A DNA stretch of 64,000 nt, taken from positions 868,001-932,000 of the forward strand of contig NZ_CP108569.1 of assembly GCF_036010505.1 (NCBI RefSeq), given 5' to 3'. The number at the start of each line of letters is the position of its first letter. Position 1 is the stretch's first letter. The notes under the pieces were generated by a model. The model was not told where the DNA came from and did no database searches. It saw nothing but the letters and a program-made list of their open reading frames with translations. Positions 57,650-64,000 of this stretch are shown piece after piece. This stretch comes from Streptomyces sp. NBC_01197 (lineage in GTDB: Bacteria > Actinomycetota > Actinomycetes > Streptomycetales > Streptomycetaceae). The position numbers and the translations under genes were made by a program.

Positions 57650-58833
57650 CCTGCCATTGTCGCCCGTGCGTCGATGAACGCGGCCACGGCCCGCTCCACG
57701 TCGGCGGTGGAGTGCGCGGCCGAGAGCTGGACCCGGATGCGCGCCTTGTCCATCGGGACCACCGGGTACGAGAAGCCGATCACGTAGACACCGCGTTCGA
57801 GCAGCAGCTCGGCCATCCGGCCCGCCTCGGCCGCGTCGCCGATCATCACGGGGGCGATGGCGTGGTCGCCGGGGAGGATCTCGAAGCCGGCCTCGGTCAT
57901 CTTCGTACGGAACAGGCGGGTGTTGGCGTCGAGGCGCTCACGCAGCTCTCCTGCGGACTCGATCAGGTCGAGGACCTTGAGCGACGCGGCGGCTATCACC
58001 GGGGCCAGCGAGTTCGAGAAGAGGTACGGGCGCGACCGCTGGCGCAGCAGGGCGACGATCTCGGCGCGGGCGGCGACGTACCCGCCGGAGGCTCCGCCGA
58101 GCGCCTTGCCGAGGGTGCCGGTGATGATGTCGACCCGGTCCATCACCCCGTGCAGCTCCGGGGTGCCGCGGCCGCCCGCGCCGACGAAGCCGACGGCGTG
58201 CGAGTCGTCCACCATGACCATCGCGTCGTAGCGGTCGGCCAGGTCGCAGATCTCGGCGAGCGGGGCGACGTACCCGTCCATGGAGAACACGCCGTCGGTC
58301 ACGATGAGCCGGCGCCGGGCCCCGCCCTCGGTCGCGGCCTTGAGCTGCTGCTCCAGGTCGGCGAGGTCGCGGTTGGCGTAGCGGAAGCGGCGGGCCTTGG
58401 AGAGGCGGATGCCGTCGATGATGGAGGCGTGGTTGAGGGCGTCGGAGATCACCGCGTCCTCGGGGCCGAGCAGCGTCTCGAAGACTCCGCCGTTGGCGTC
58501 GAAGCAGGAGGAGTAGAGGATCGTGTCCTCCTGGCCGAGGAAGGCCGACAGGCGCTGCTCCAGCTGCTTGTGGACGTCCTGGGTGCCGCAGATGAAACGT
58601 ACGGACGCCATGCCGTAGCCCCAGCGGTCCAGCGCGTCCTTGGCGGCGGCGACCACATCGGGGTGGTCGGCGAGGCCGAGGTAGTTGTTGGCGCAGAAGT
58701 TCAGCACCTCGCCGGACGCGACGCCGACGGCCGCGCTCTGCGGGGTGGAGATGACACGCTCGGGCTTGAAGAGACCGGCTTCGGTGATCTCGTCGAGGGT
58801 GGCGCGCAGACCGTCGCGGACGGACTCGTACAT
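57646..58833 (-). CDS. kbl: Glycine C-acetyltransferase (2-amino-3-ketobutyrate CoA ligase)
   Basis: 395 residues, colinear with E. coli Kbl (398). It has [31 protein letters not shown] and the PLP lysine in [10 protein letters not shown] near residue 240. It converts 2-amino-3-ketobutyrate and CoA to glycine and acetyl-CoA, the second step after Tdh. I chose ATG 58833 because GAGGAG is seven bases upstream; an in-frame ATG at 58848 adds five residues. It starts 39 bases after the tdh stop. Confidence 0.95.
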   Translation of the reverse strand: MYESVRDGLRATLDEITEAGLFKPERVISTPQSAAVGVASGEVLNFCANNYLGLADHPDVVAAAKDALDRWGYGMASVRFICGTQDVHKQLEQRLSAFLGQEDTILYSSCFDANGGVFETLLGPEDAVISDALNHASIIDGIRLSKARRFRYANRDLADLEQQLKAATEGGARRRLIVTDGVFSMDGYVAPLAEICDLADRYDAMVMVDDSHAVGFVGAGGRGTPELHGVMDRVDIITGTLGKALGGASGGYVAARAEIVALLRQRSRPYLFSNSLAPVIAAASLKVLDLIESAGELRERLDANTRLFRTKMTEAGFEILPGDHAIAPVMIGDAAEAGRMAELLLERGVYVIGFSYPVVPMDKARIRVQLSAAHSTADVERAVAAFIDARATMAG

Positions 58834-58872
58834 CGGGGTGCTCCTCATGGTGTTCGGGTCAGGGGGTACGGG

Positions 58873-59901
58873 TCAGGCCGTCCAGTCGAGAATGATCTTG
58901 CCGCAGTGGCCGCCGGCGGCCTCGTCGAAGGCCGCGTCGAAGTCCTGGCAGGCGTACTTGCCCGTGATCACCGGGGAGAGGTCGAGACCGCCTTCGAGCA
59001 GCACCGTCATCGCGTACCAGGTCTCGAACATCTCCCGGCCGTAGATGCCCTTGACCGTGATCATCGAGGTGACGATCTTCGCCCAGTCGACGGCGAACTC
59101 CTCGGCGGGCAGCCCCAGCATCGCGATACGGCCGCCGTGGGTCATGTTGTCCACCATGTCGCGCATGGCCTCGGGCCGCCCGGACATCTCCAGGCCGATA
59201 TCGAAGCCCTCCCTGAGGCCCAGGCTGCGCTGCGCGTCGGCGATGCCGCTCTCGGCGACGTTGAGCGCGAGGGTCGCACCGGCCTTGCGGGCCAGGTCCA
59301 GGCGGTAGGGGCTGACATCGGTGATCACGACGTTGCGCGCTCCGGCGTGCTTCGCCACGGCCGCCGCCATGATGCCGATCGGGCCCGCGCCGGTGATGAG
59401 CACGTCCTCGCCGACCAGCGGGAAGGAGAGCGCGGTGTGGACGGCGTTGCCGAACGGGTCGAAGATCGCGGCGACATCGAGGTCGACCTTGGTGCGGTGC
59501 ACCCAGACGTTCGAGGCGGGGAGCACCACGTACTCGGCGAACGCGCCGTTGCGACCGACACCGAGGCCCACCGTGGAGCGGCACAGATGCCGGCGCCCCG
59601 CGAGACAGTTGCGGCACTTGCCGCAGACCAGGTGGCCCTCGCCGCTGACCAGGTCGCCGACGGCGATGTCGGTGACGTCGGCGCCGACCTCGGCCACCTC
59701 GCCGACGAACTCATGGCCGAGGATCAGCGGTGTCCCGACGGCCTGCTGCGCCCAGCCGTCCCAGGCGCGGATGTGCAGGTCCGTACCGCAGATGCCGGTG
59801 CGCGCCACCTTGATCAGTACGTCGCCGGGTCCGGCCTCGGGCTCGGGAACGTCCAGGAGCCACAGCCCGGGCTCGGCATGCTGCTTGACAAGGGCCTTCA
59901 T
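58873..59901 (-). CDS. tdh: L-threonine 3-dehydrogenase
   Basis: 342 residues (E. coli Tdh has 341). Catalytic-zinc residues Cys38 (G-I-C-G-T-D), His63 and Glu64 (G-H-E-F) and the structural-zinc cluster C-x2-C-x2-C-x7-C near 93-107 are intact. The NAD motif G-A-G-P-I-G follows. It oxidises threonine to 2-amino-3-ketobutyrate, which Kbl cleaves. ATG 59901 has GGAG eight bases upstream. A 9-bp unit GACGTTCGG is repeated in tandem just upstream (59926-59943). Confidence 0.95.
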   Translation of the reverse strand: MKALVKQHAEPGLWLLDVPEPEAGPGDVLIKVARTGICGTDLHIRAWDGWAQQAVGTPLILGHEFVGEVAEVGADVTDIAVGDLVSGEGHLVCGKCRNCLAGRRHLCRSTVGLGVGRNGAFAEYVVLPASNVWVHRTKVDLDVAAIFDPFGNAVHTALSFPLVGEDVLITGAGPIGIMAAAVAKHAGARNVVITDVSPYRLDLARKAGATLALNVAESGIADAQRSLGLREGFDIGLEMSGRPEAMRDMVDNMTHGGRIAMLGLPAEEFAVDWAKIVTSMITVKGIYGREMFETWYAMTVLLEGGLDLSPVITGKYACQDFDAAFDEAAGGHCGKIILDWTA

Positions 59902-60245
59902 CGCGGCGGCTCCAGGCGTGACGGTGACGTTCGGGACGTTCGGTGGACGCCACCAATCTGCCGAGCGGCAGCCTCCCAAGTCCATCGAGGTTTTCTTAAG
60001 CGGGGTCACAGCGGAGCTTCACGCGACGTCCCGGCGGCCTTGGCCTGGCCGCTCCGTGCCGCCCGCCGGCCGCCCCCGCGCTGTCCCGCCGGCCGCTCAG
60101 GACGCTTCCCGGAACCACATCGCGGCCGGCCCGTGCGCGCGCATCGCGTGAAAGTTCGGTAGAGGTCAATCACCCCCGGGTAAAGCGGAGGTGACGGTTC
60201 ATCACACCACTTCCGCTGGGCTCCCGGCGCCCTCATCCTGGACCC
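59902..60245. other. Divergent intergenic region between tdh and the RNase gene
   Basis: No gene is seen in these 344 bases. They hold the GACGTTCGG tandem pair (59926-59943) and a short inverted repeat CTGCCG-ag-CGGCAG (59958-59971), both on the tdh side. The promoters of the two genes are presumed to be here, but no strong -35/-10 pair stands out. Confidence 0.4.
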
Positions 60246-60641
60246 ATGCGAATCACTCTACGCGCGTTGCGCACCCGTGCTGCCGCCGTCGGCATCGCCA
60301 CCGCGATCGTCGTCACGCCTACCGTGTTCCTCGCGACCGAAGCCCACGCCACCGTGAGCGGCACCATCTGTTACGGCGCCCTCCCCTCCCAGGCACACGA
60401 CACGCTGGACCTCATCAAGACCAACGGCCCGTTCCCGTACTCGCAGGACGGGGTCGTCTTCCAGAACCGGGAGGGCGTACTGCCGTCGCAGTCCACCGGC
60501 TACTACCACGAGTACACGGTGAAGACCCCGGGCAGCCCGACCCGCGGGGCCCGGCGCATCATCACGGGCGAGAAGACCGCCGAGGACTACTACACCGCCG
60601 ATCACTACGTCACGTTCAAGCAGGTCGACTTCACCTGCTGA
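60246..60641 (+). CDS. Secreted guanyl-specific ribonuclease of the RNase Sa family
   Basis: 131 residues. The signal peptide ends at A-H-A (35), leaving a 96-residue mature enzyme, exactly the length of RNase Sa. Residues fall at the mature positions of RNase Sa: Glu54 (Glu89 of the precursor, in Y-H-E-Y), Arg69 (Arg104) and His85 (His120, in A-D-H-Y). The Cys7-Cys96 disulfide is also conserved. It cleaves single-stranded RNA after guanosine outside the cell. No barstar-type inhibitor gene is adjacent. The start is ATG 60246. Confidence 0.95.
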   Translation: MRITLRALRTRAAAVGIATAIVVTPTVFLATEAHATVSGTICYGALPSQAHDTLDLIKTNGPFPYSQDGVVFQNREGVLPSQSTGYYHEYTVKTPGSPTRGARRIITGEKTAEDYYTADHYVTFKQVDFTC

Positions 60642-60647
60642 CTGGAA

Positions 60648-61157
60648 TCACCGCGCCGCTCCGCCGTCTCCGTCCATGACACCGTCCCCCTCCACGAAGG
60701 GCCCGTCCCCCTCCACGGACCCGTCGACGTACACCCAGGCGCCCTCGAACCTCTCGAACCGGCTGTGCTCGCGAAGCTCGCCGGGCTCCCCCCGAAAGGT
60801 GTAGTGGGCGCGGAAGGTGACCGTGCCCGTGGTGTGGAAGGCGGTGCCCCCGGTGGTCGCGAGGATCTCCAGGCCCTGCCAGCGCTGCCCCGCGTCGAAG
60901 TCGACGCGGGGCGGCCTTGTTTCCGGGTGCCAGCTGCGCAGCAGATACGCGGCGTCCTCGACGGCGAAAGCACTGAACCGGGAGCGCATCAGGGCCTCGG
61001 CGGTGGGCGCGGCGGACAGCCCGCTGTGGAAGCGGCCGCAGCACTCGCCGTACGGGGCGGGGAGACCGCAGGGGCAGGGCGCGTCGGCGGCGGGCCGGCT
61101 CCGCTGGGACCGGCGGGGCTGCTGGGGACGCTGCGGCCGGGGGGTACGTCGGGACAT
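60648..61157 (-). CDS. YchJ-family SEC-C motif protein (UPF0225)
   Basis: 169 residues: a basic Pro/Arg/Gln-rich N-terminus, then the SEC-C-like zinc motif C-P-C-G-x9-C-C-G-R-F-H. The YchJ middle domain follows with M-R-S-R-F-S-A-F-A and L-R-S-W-H-P-E-T-R-P. An acidic Gly/Asp-rich tail ends it. The biochemical role is unknown. ATG 61166 would add three residues. It is convergent with the RNase gene with six bases between stops. Confidence 0.85.
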   Translation of the reverse strand: MSRRTPRPQRPQQPRRSQRSRPAADAPCPCGLPAPYGECCGRFHSGLSAAPTAEALMRSRFSAFAVEDAAYLLRSWHPETRPPRVDFDAGQRWQGLEILATTGGTAFHTTGTVTFRAHYTFRGEPGELREHSRFERFEGAWVYVDGSVEGDGPFVEGDGVMDGDGGAAR

Positions 61158-61345
61158 ACCCTGCATTCTGCCCGCAGACGGCACACGGCAGCGCGGGGGC
61201 TCCGTCAACGACGCACCGGGCTGCACACCGACCCACCGGACGACCGGGTACCAGCCCGATTCGGACCGGACGGGGAACGGAGAACGGCGAACGGAGAGCC
61301 GGAGCCGCACCGGCCAGCTAGCGGCGAGGCACTAGCCTGCGGATC

Positions 61346-61639
61346 ATGTTCGTACTGGAATTGACCTACACCGGCCCCATCGAGCGCGTGGACGAGCTGC
61401 TCGGCGAGCATGTCGTCTGGCTGAACGCCTCGTACGCGGCAGGCGTCTTCATCGCGTCGGGCCGCAAGAATCCACGCGACGGCGGGATCATCCTCGCGGT
61501 CGGCGAGGACCGCGCATCGATGGAGAAGCTCACCGCGACGGACCCGTTCGTCCTCGCGGGCGTCTGCACGTACCGGATCACCGAGTTCATCGCAACGAAG
61601 ACGGCACCCGAACTCGACGCGTTCCGCCAGGAGTTGTAG
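61346..61639 (+). CDS. YciI family protein
   Basis: 97 residues with the compact YciI fold: a ferredoxin-like arrangement starting F-V-L-E-L-T-Y. The conserved His lies in G-E-H-V-V-W-L, then A-S-G-R-K-N-P-R-D-G-G and a final F. The family has a putative His/Asp active site but mostly unknown reactions. ATG 61346 is the only plausible start. A strong hairpin follows the gene. Confidence 0.87.
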   Translation: MFVLELTYTGPIERVDELLGEHVVWLNASYAAGVFIASGRKNPRDGGIILAVGEDRASMEKLTATDPFVLAGVCTYRITEFIATKTAPELDAFRQEL

Positions 61640-61671
61640 AGCGGCGCGCCGGTCACCCAGCACCCCCTGCG

Positions 61672-61711
61672 CCGCCCGGAGTCCGCCGATGTGCGGGCGG
61701 GCTCCGGGCGG
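61672..61711. terminator. Bidirectional hairpin terminator
   Basis: Perfect 10-bp arms CCGCCCGGAG and CTCCGGGCGG extend inward through CCGCC/GGCGG. It lies between the convergent yciI-like and tetR genes. Confidence 0.75.
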
Positions 61712-61829
61712 AGGGGCGCGCCGCCCCCGTCCCCACGGTGCGGCGCAGGCGGTCCGCCGTCATCCGCTCGGCGACGGCCGCCAGTCTTCAGGGCCCGGTC
61801 TCTTCAGGACTCGGGCCTCTCGATGTGCG

Positions 61830-62480
61830 TCAGGCCGGACTCGCGGGATCCGGCGCCTTCAGGGCCTCGCGCTCACCGGAGCCCGCCAGTCCCAGTGCGG
61901 GAAGCACCGCCCCCTCGATGAAGCGGCTGAGGTACTCCGCATCACCGTAGTTGCCCTCCAGCATCGGCCGGATCCGCATCGCGACCAGCAGCTGCGGCGC
62001 TACGAACTCCAGCGCCGGGTTGTCCGCCGCGACCTCACCCCGGCCCACCGCACGGGTGACCATCGCGTTGATCGCAGCCGCTGCCGGCTCGACCAGCCCT
62101 TCGCGCAGCGCCTCAAGGAGCTCCGGGTTCTGCATGGCCGCGTGGCTGAGCGCGTGCATCAGCGGGGTATCGCGCCCCGAGTGCGCCCCCAGCGACTTCG
62201 CGGTCGCCCGCAGGTCTCCCGCGAGCGTACCGGTGTCGATGCTGGTGAGGTTCCCGGCGCGGGTGCCGCGCAGGGCGCAGGCCACCAGCTGCGGCTTGCT
62301 CCCCCACTGCCGGTAGAGCGTGGACTTGCCGCAGCGCGACCGGGACGCGACGCCCTCCATCGTCAGCGAGTCGTAGCCGCCCTCACGGAGAAGGTCCAGT
62401 ACCGCCTCGTAGAACTCCTGCTCACGCTCCGGTGTGATCTTGGAGCGCGAGGACGGCGTCGCGGAATCCTGGGACGACAT
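61830..62480 (-). CDS. TetR family transcriptional regulator
   Basis: 216 residues. The N-terminal domain has E-F-Y-E-A-V-L-D-L-L-R-E-G-G-Y-D-S-L-T-M-E and the recognition part C-G-K-S-T-L-Y-R-Q-W. The C-terminal domain belongs to the TetR_C_11 type common in actinobacteria. ATG 62480 follows GGGAGAG. It diverges from the transporter gene, and four copies of an 11-bp box lie between them, so autoregulation and control of the transporter are likely. Confidence 0.9.
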   Translation of the reverse strand: MSSQDSATPSSRSKITPEREQEFYEAVLDLLREGGYDSLTMEGVASRSRCGKSTLYRQWGSKPQLVACALRGTRAGNLTSIDTGTLAGDLRATAKSLGAHSGRDTPLMHALSHAAMQNPELLEALREGLVEPAAAAINAMVTRAVGRGEVAADNPALEFVAPQLLVAMRIRPMLEGNYGDAEYLSRFIEGAVLPALGLAGSGEREALKAPDPASPA

Positions 62481-62523
62481 GAGCTCTCCCTTTCCGTGTG
62501 ACGAGCAGCATCGGGACTCCATC

Positions 62524-62581
62524 GTACCGATACGCCAGTGTACCGATACGCTGGTGTACCGATACGTCTCCGTATCGGTAC
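62524..62581. promoter_or_regulatory. Array of four GTACCGATACG operator boxes
   Basis: Three direct copies (62524-62534, 62540-62550, 62556-62566) are spaced exactly 16 bases apart. The third forms a perfect 26-bp inverted repeat with a fourth, inverted copy (62571-62581) around TCTC. The array lies between the TetR gene and the transporter gene. Confidence 0.75.
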
Positions 62582-62744
62582 ACTGTCGTTTCGATGAGGT
62601 GTGATCCGGACCCCCTGGGCTCCGCCTCGAACTTTCCGTTACGCAATGCAAAGGAGTCGGGGTGATGAGTCTCCTCGCCAGGCCAGTCGAAGGGGAGCCG
62701 TACCCCGCCCCCGCCCGCGCGCTCGCCGCCCGAGGAGTGTGCCC

Positions 62745-63875
62745 ATGAACGCCACTCTGGCCGCCGTCGCCCTCTCACTCCTCTCCGCCGTCGGCTATGC
62801 CACGGCCGCGGTCGCGCAGGAGCGCCTCGCATCCCGTACCCGGCCGGGCTCCGGGCTCCTGCGGCTGCTCGGACACGGTGCCTGGTGGTGGGCGGTCGGC
62901 CTCAACGCGGCAGCGGCCCTGCTGCATGTGGCGGCGCTGAAGTACGGGTCACTCACCCTCGTACAGCCGCTCGGGGCGCTCACCCTGGTCGCGGCCGTCC
63001 CGCTGGGCGCACGGCTCGCCGGGCGCCGGGTCGCCAGGACCGAGTGGCGGGGCACCGTCCTCACACTTCTCGGCCTGGCGGCGCTGCTGCTGGCCGCAGG
63101 GGGCACGCCTCCGCACGAGACGCTCTCATTGCCCGAGGCGCTGGGTATCGCGGCGGTGGCTGTCCTGCTGGTCGCCGCACTCGTACGGCGTGCGGGCAGG
63201 TCCGGCGCACGCCCCGGGCTGCGGTTCGCCACCGCGTCCGGGCTCGTATCGGGCGTCGCGTCGGCGCTCACCCAGACCGTGACGGTCTCGGTCACCGACC
63301 ACACCCACGGCCCGGTGATCAGCTGGGGGACGGCCGTCGTGGCGCTGCTCGTCGCGGCCTTCGCGGTGGGCGGGCTGCTGCTCTCGCAGACCGCGTACCG
63401 GGGCGGCCTCGGCGCCCCGCTCGCCATGGTCACGCTCGCCAACCCCGTCGCCGCTTCGGCGATCGGCCTGGCCCTGCTGGGCGAACGCCTCCAGGGCGGC
63501 GCTGTCGGCGTGCTGCTCGCCGCCGTGGGAGCCGTGGCCGCCGCCCGGGGCGTGGTCCTCCTCACCCGGGCGACCACGACACTGGCGGCGGCTCAGCCAC
63601 CGGCCGCGCCGCCGCCACCCACCTCAGCGGAGCCGACGGCCTTCCCGGGCACAGCCGCCGGAGTCGAGCCGCCGGTCTCTCCACGGCCATCCGCCCCAGC
63701 CGGGCCGCCCGCCCTTCTGCCGCCGACCGCCAGGGCCGAGCTGCCCACCACCGTCAAGCTCCGGCGGCCGCAGGCCCCGCCCACCTCGTCTGCCCCACCC
63801 CCGCCGCACTCCGTACCTCGATCAGCAGCGCCTGCCCCGGATCGAGCACCGGCATCGGCACCCCTGCTCCACTGA
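62745..63875 (+). CDS. DMT-superfamily (EamA-like) multispanning membrane transporter
   Basis: 376 residues with about nine to ten membrane segments in the first 290, arranged as two halves. Y-G-S-L-T-L-V-Q-P-L-G-A-L and the matching A-N-P-V-A-A-S-A-I-G-L-A-L-L-G-E-R-L are typical of the drug/metabolite transporter superfamily. The last 90 residues are a Pro/Ala/Ser-rich cytoplasmic tail. The substrate is unknown. ATG 62745 follows GAGGAG. The final 122 bases overlap an antisense partial gene, so the true stop or the tail should be treated with some caution. Confidence 0.83.
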   Translation: MNATLAAVALSLLSAVGYATAAVAQERLASRTRPGSGLLRLLGHGAWWWAVGLNAAAALLHVAALKYGSLTLVQPLGALTLVAAVPLGARLAGRRVARTEWRGTVLTLLGLAALLLAAGGTPPHETLSLPEALGIAAVAVLLVAALVRRAGRSGARPGLRFATASGLVSGVASALTQTVTVSVTDHTHGPVISWGTAVVALLVAAFAVGGLLLSQTAYRGGLGAPLAMVTLANPVAASAIGLALLGERLQGGAVGVLLAAVGAVAAARGVVLLTRATTTLAAAQPPAAPPPPTSAEPTAFPGTAAGVEPPVSPRPSAPAGPPALLPPTARAELPTTVKLRRPQAPPTSSAPPPPHSVPRSAAPAPDRAPASAPLLH

Positions 63876-64000
63876 GCACCGCTCCGGGCAGCGCCACCCA
63901 CCCGTCCAGGGCGGCCGTGATCCAGGCGGGCGCCACCACTTCGCGGAACGAGGGCAGCCCGGCCTCCGTCCTGACCCGGACCCGGTAGCTCCCCGTACGG
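63754..64000 (-). CDS. Unidentified protein, C-terminal fragment
   Basis: Read leftward from the window edge, a frame stays open for 81 residues and ends at TGA 63754-63756. The composition is protein-like, with alternating hydrophobic residues: Y-R-V-R-V-R-T-E-A, G-W-V-A-L-P-G-A-V and Q-A-L-L-I-E-V-R. This suggests beta-strands. I do not recognise the family. It overlaps the tail of the transporter gene on the other strand. Confidence 0.5.
   Translation of the reverse strand, partial: RTGSYRVRVRTEAGLPSFREVVAPAWITAALDGWVALPGAVLSGAGVPMPVLDPGQALLIEVRSAAGVGQTRWAGPAAAGA

Noticed and set aside
62524..62581. A possible CRISPR-like repeat array
   Set aside because: Units are 11 bp with 5-bp spacers and one inverted copy, which fits operators. 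There are no cas genes.

Overview
The window is high-GC actinobacterial DNA and almost certainly comes from a Streptomyces chromosome. The evidence is GC-rich third codon positions with many GTG and TTG starts, an SsgA-like sporulation protein (a family confined to morphologically complex actinomycetes), a WhiB-like protein, a secreted RNase of the RNase Sa type, and a single in-frame TTA leucine codon of the bldA-dependent kind. I see no rRNA, tRNA, CRISPR array, transposase or prophage. Apart from truncated genes at both edges and one possible gene remnant near 11.1 kb, the genes look intact.

Left third (1-31 kb). This holds housekeeping and lipid genes: the end of an isopentenyl-diphosphate isomerase gene, an anti-sigma-type ATPase, an enoyl-CoA hydratase-like protein lacking both catalytic glutamates, the RNA-binding protein Tex, an ABC-F ATPase, a secreted M1 peptidase, LacI and MerR regulators and an MpaB-type protein. 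A thiolase/FadB beta-oxidation pair and an alpha-methylacyl-CoA racemase follow, then a ROK regulator, a secreted GH84 N-acetylglucosaminidase with a DasR-like box, an SsgA-like protein, a methyltransferase, a second ABC-F, an acyl-ACP desaturase behind a double operator, a WhiB-like protein, a VOC protein, an SNF2 helicase and an aldehyde dehydrogenase.

Centre (31-51 kb). A 13-gene minus-strand mce operon runs from the ATPase MceG through two YrbE permeases and MceA-F to four Mce-associated membrane proteins, almost all joined by start/stop overlaps. A lytic transglycosylase gene carrying the TTA codon lies downstream. Three secreted proteins of unknown function, a PucR regulator and an SCP2 sterol-carrier protein lie on the other side. 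The mce operon and one secreted-protein gene have nearly identical promoters. A TTGTC-N7-GACAA palindrome occurs upstream of both the mce operon and the PucR gene. I infer a co-regulated lipid or sterol uptake and cell-envelope locus larger than the mce operon itself. This is the most interesting part of the window.

Right part (51-64 kb). A BlaI/M56 sensor pair is followed by an alditol oxidase, a GH2 beta-galactosidase, a tdh-kbl-lysR threonine catabolic unit, a secreted guanyl-specific RNase, YchJ- and YciI-family proteins, and a TetR regulator divergent from a multi-spanning transporter across an array of four operator boxes. The 3' end of an unidentified minus-strand gene closes the window.
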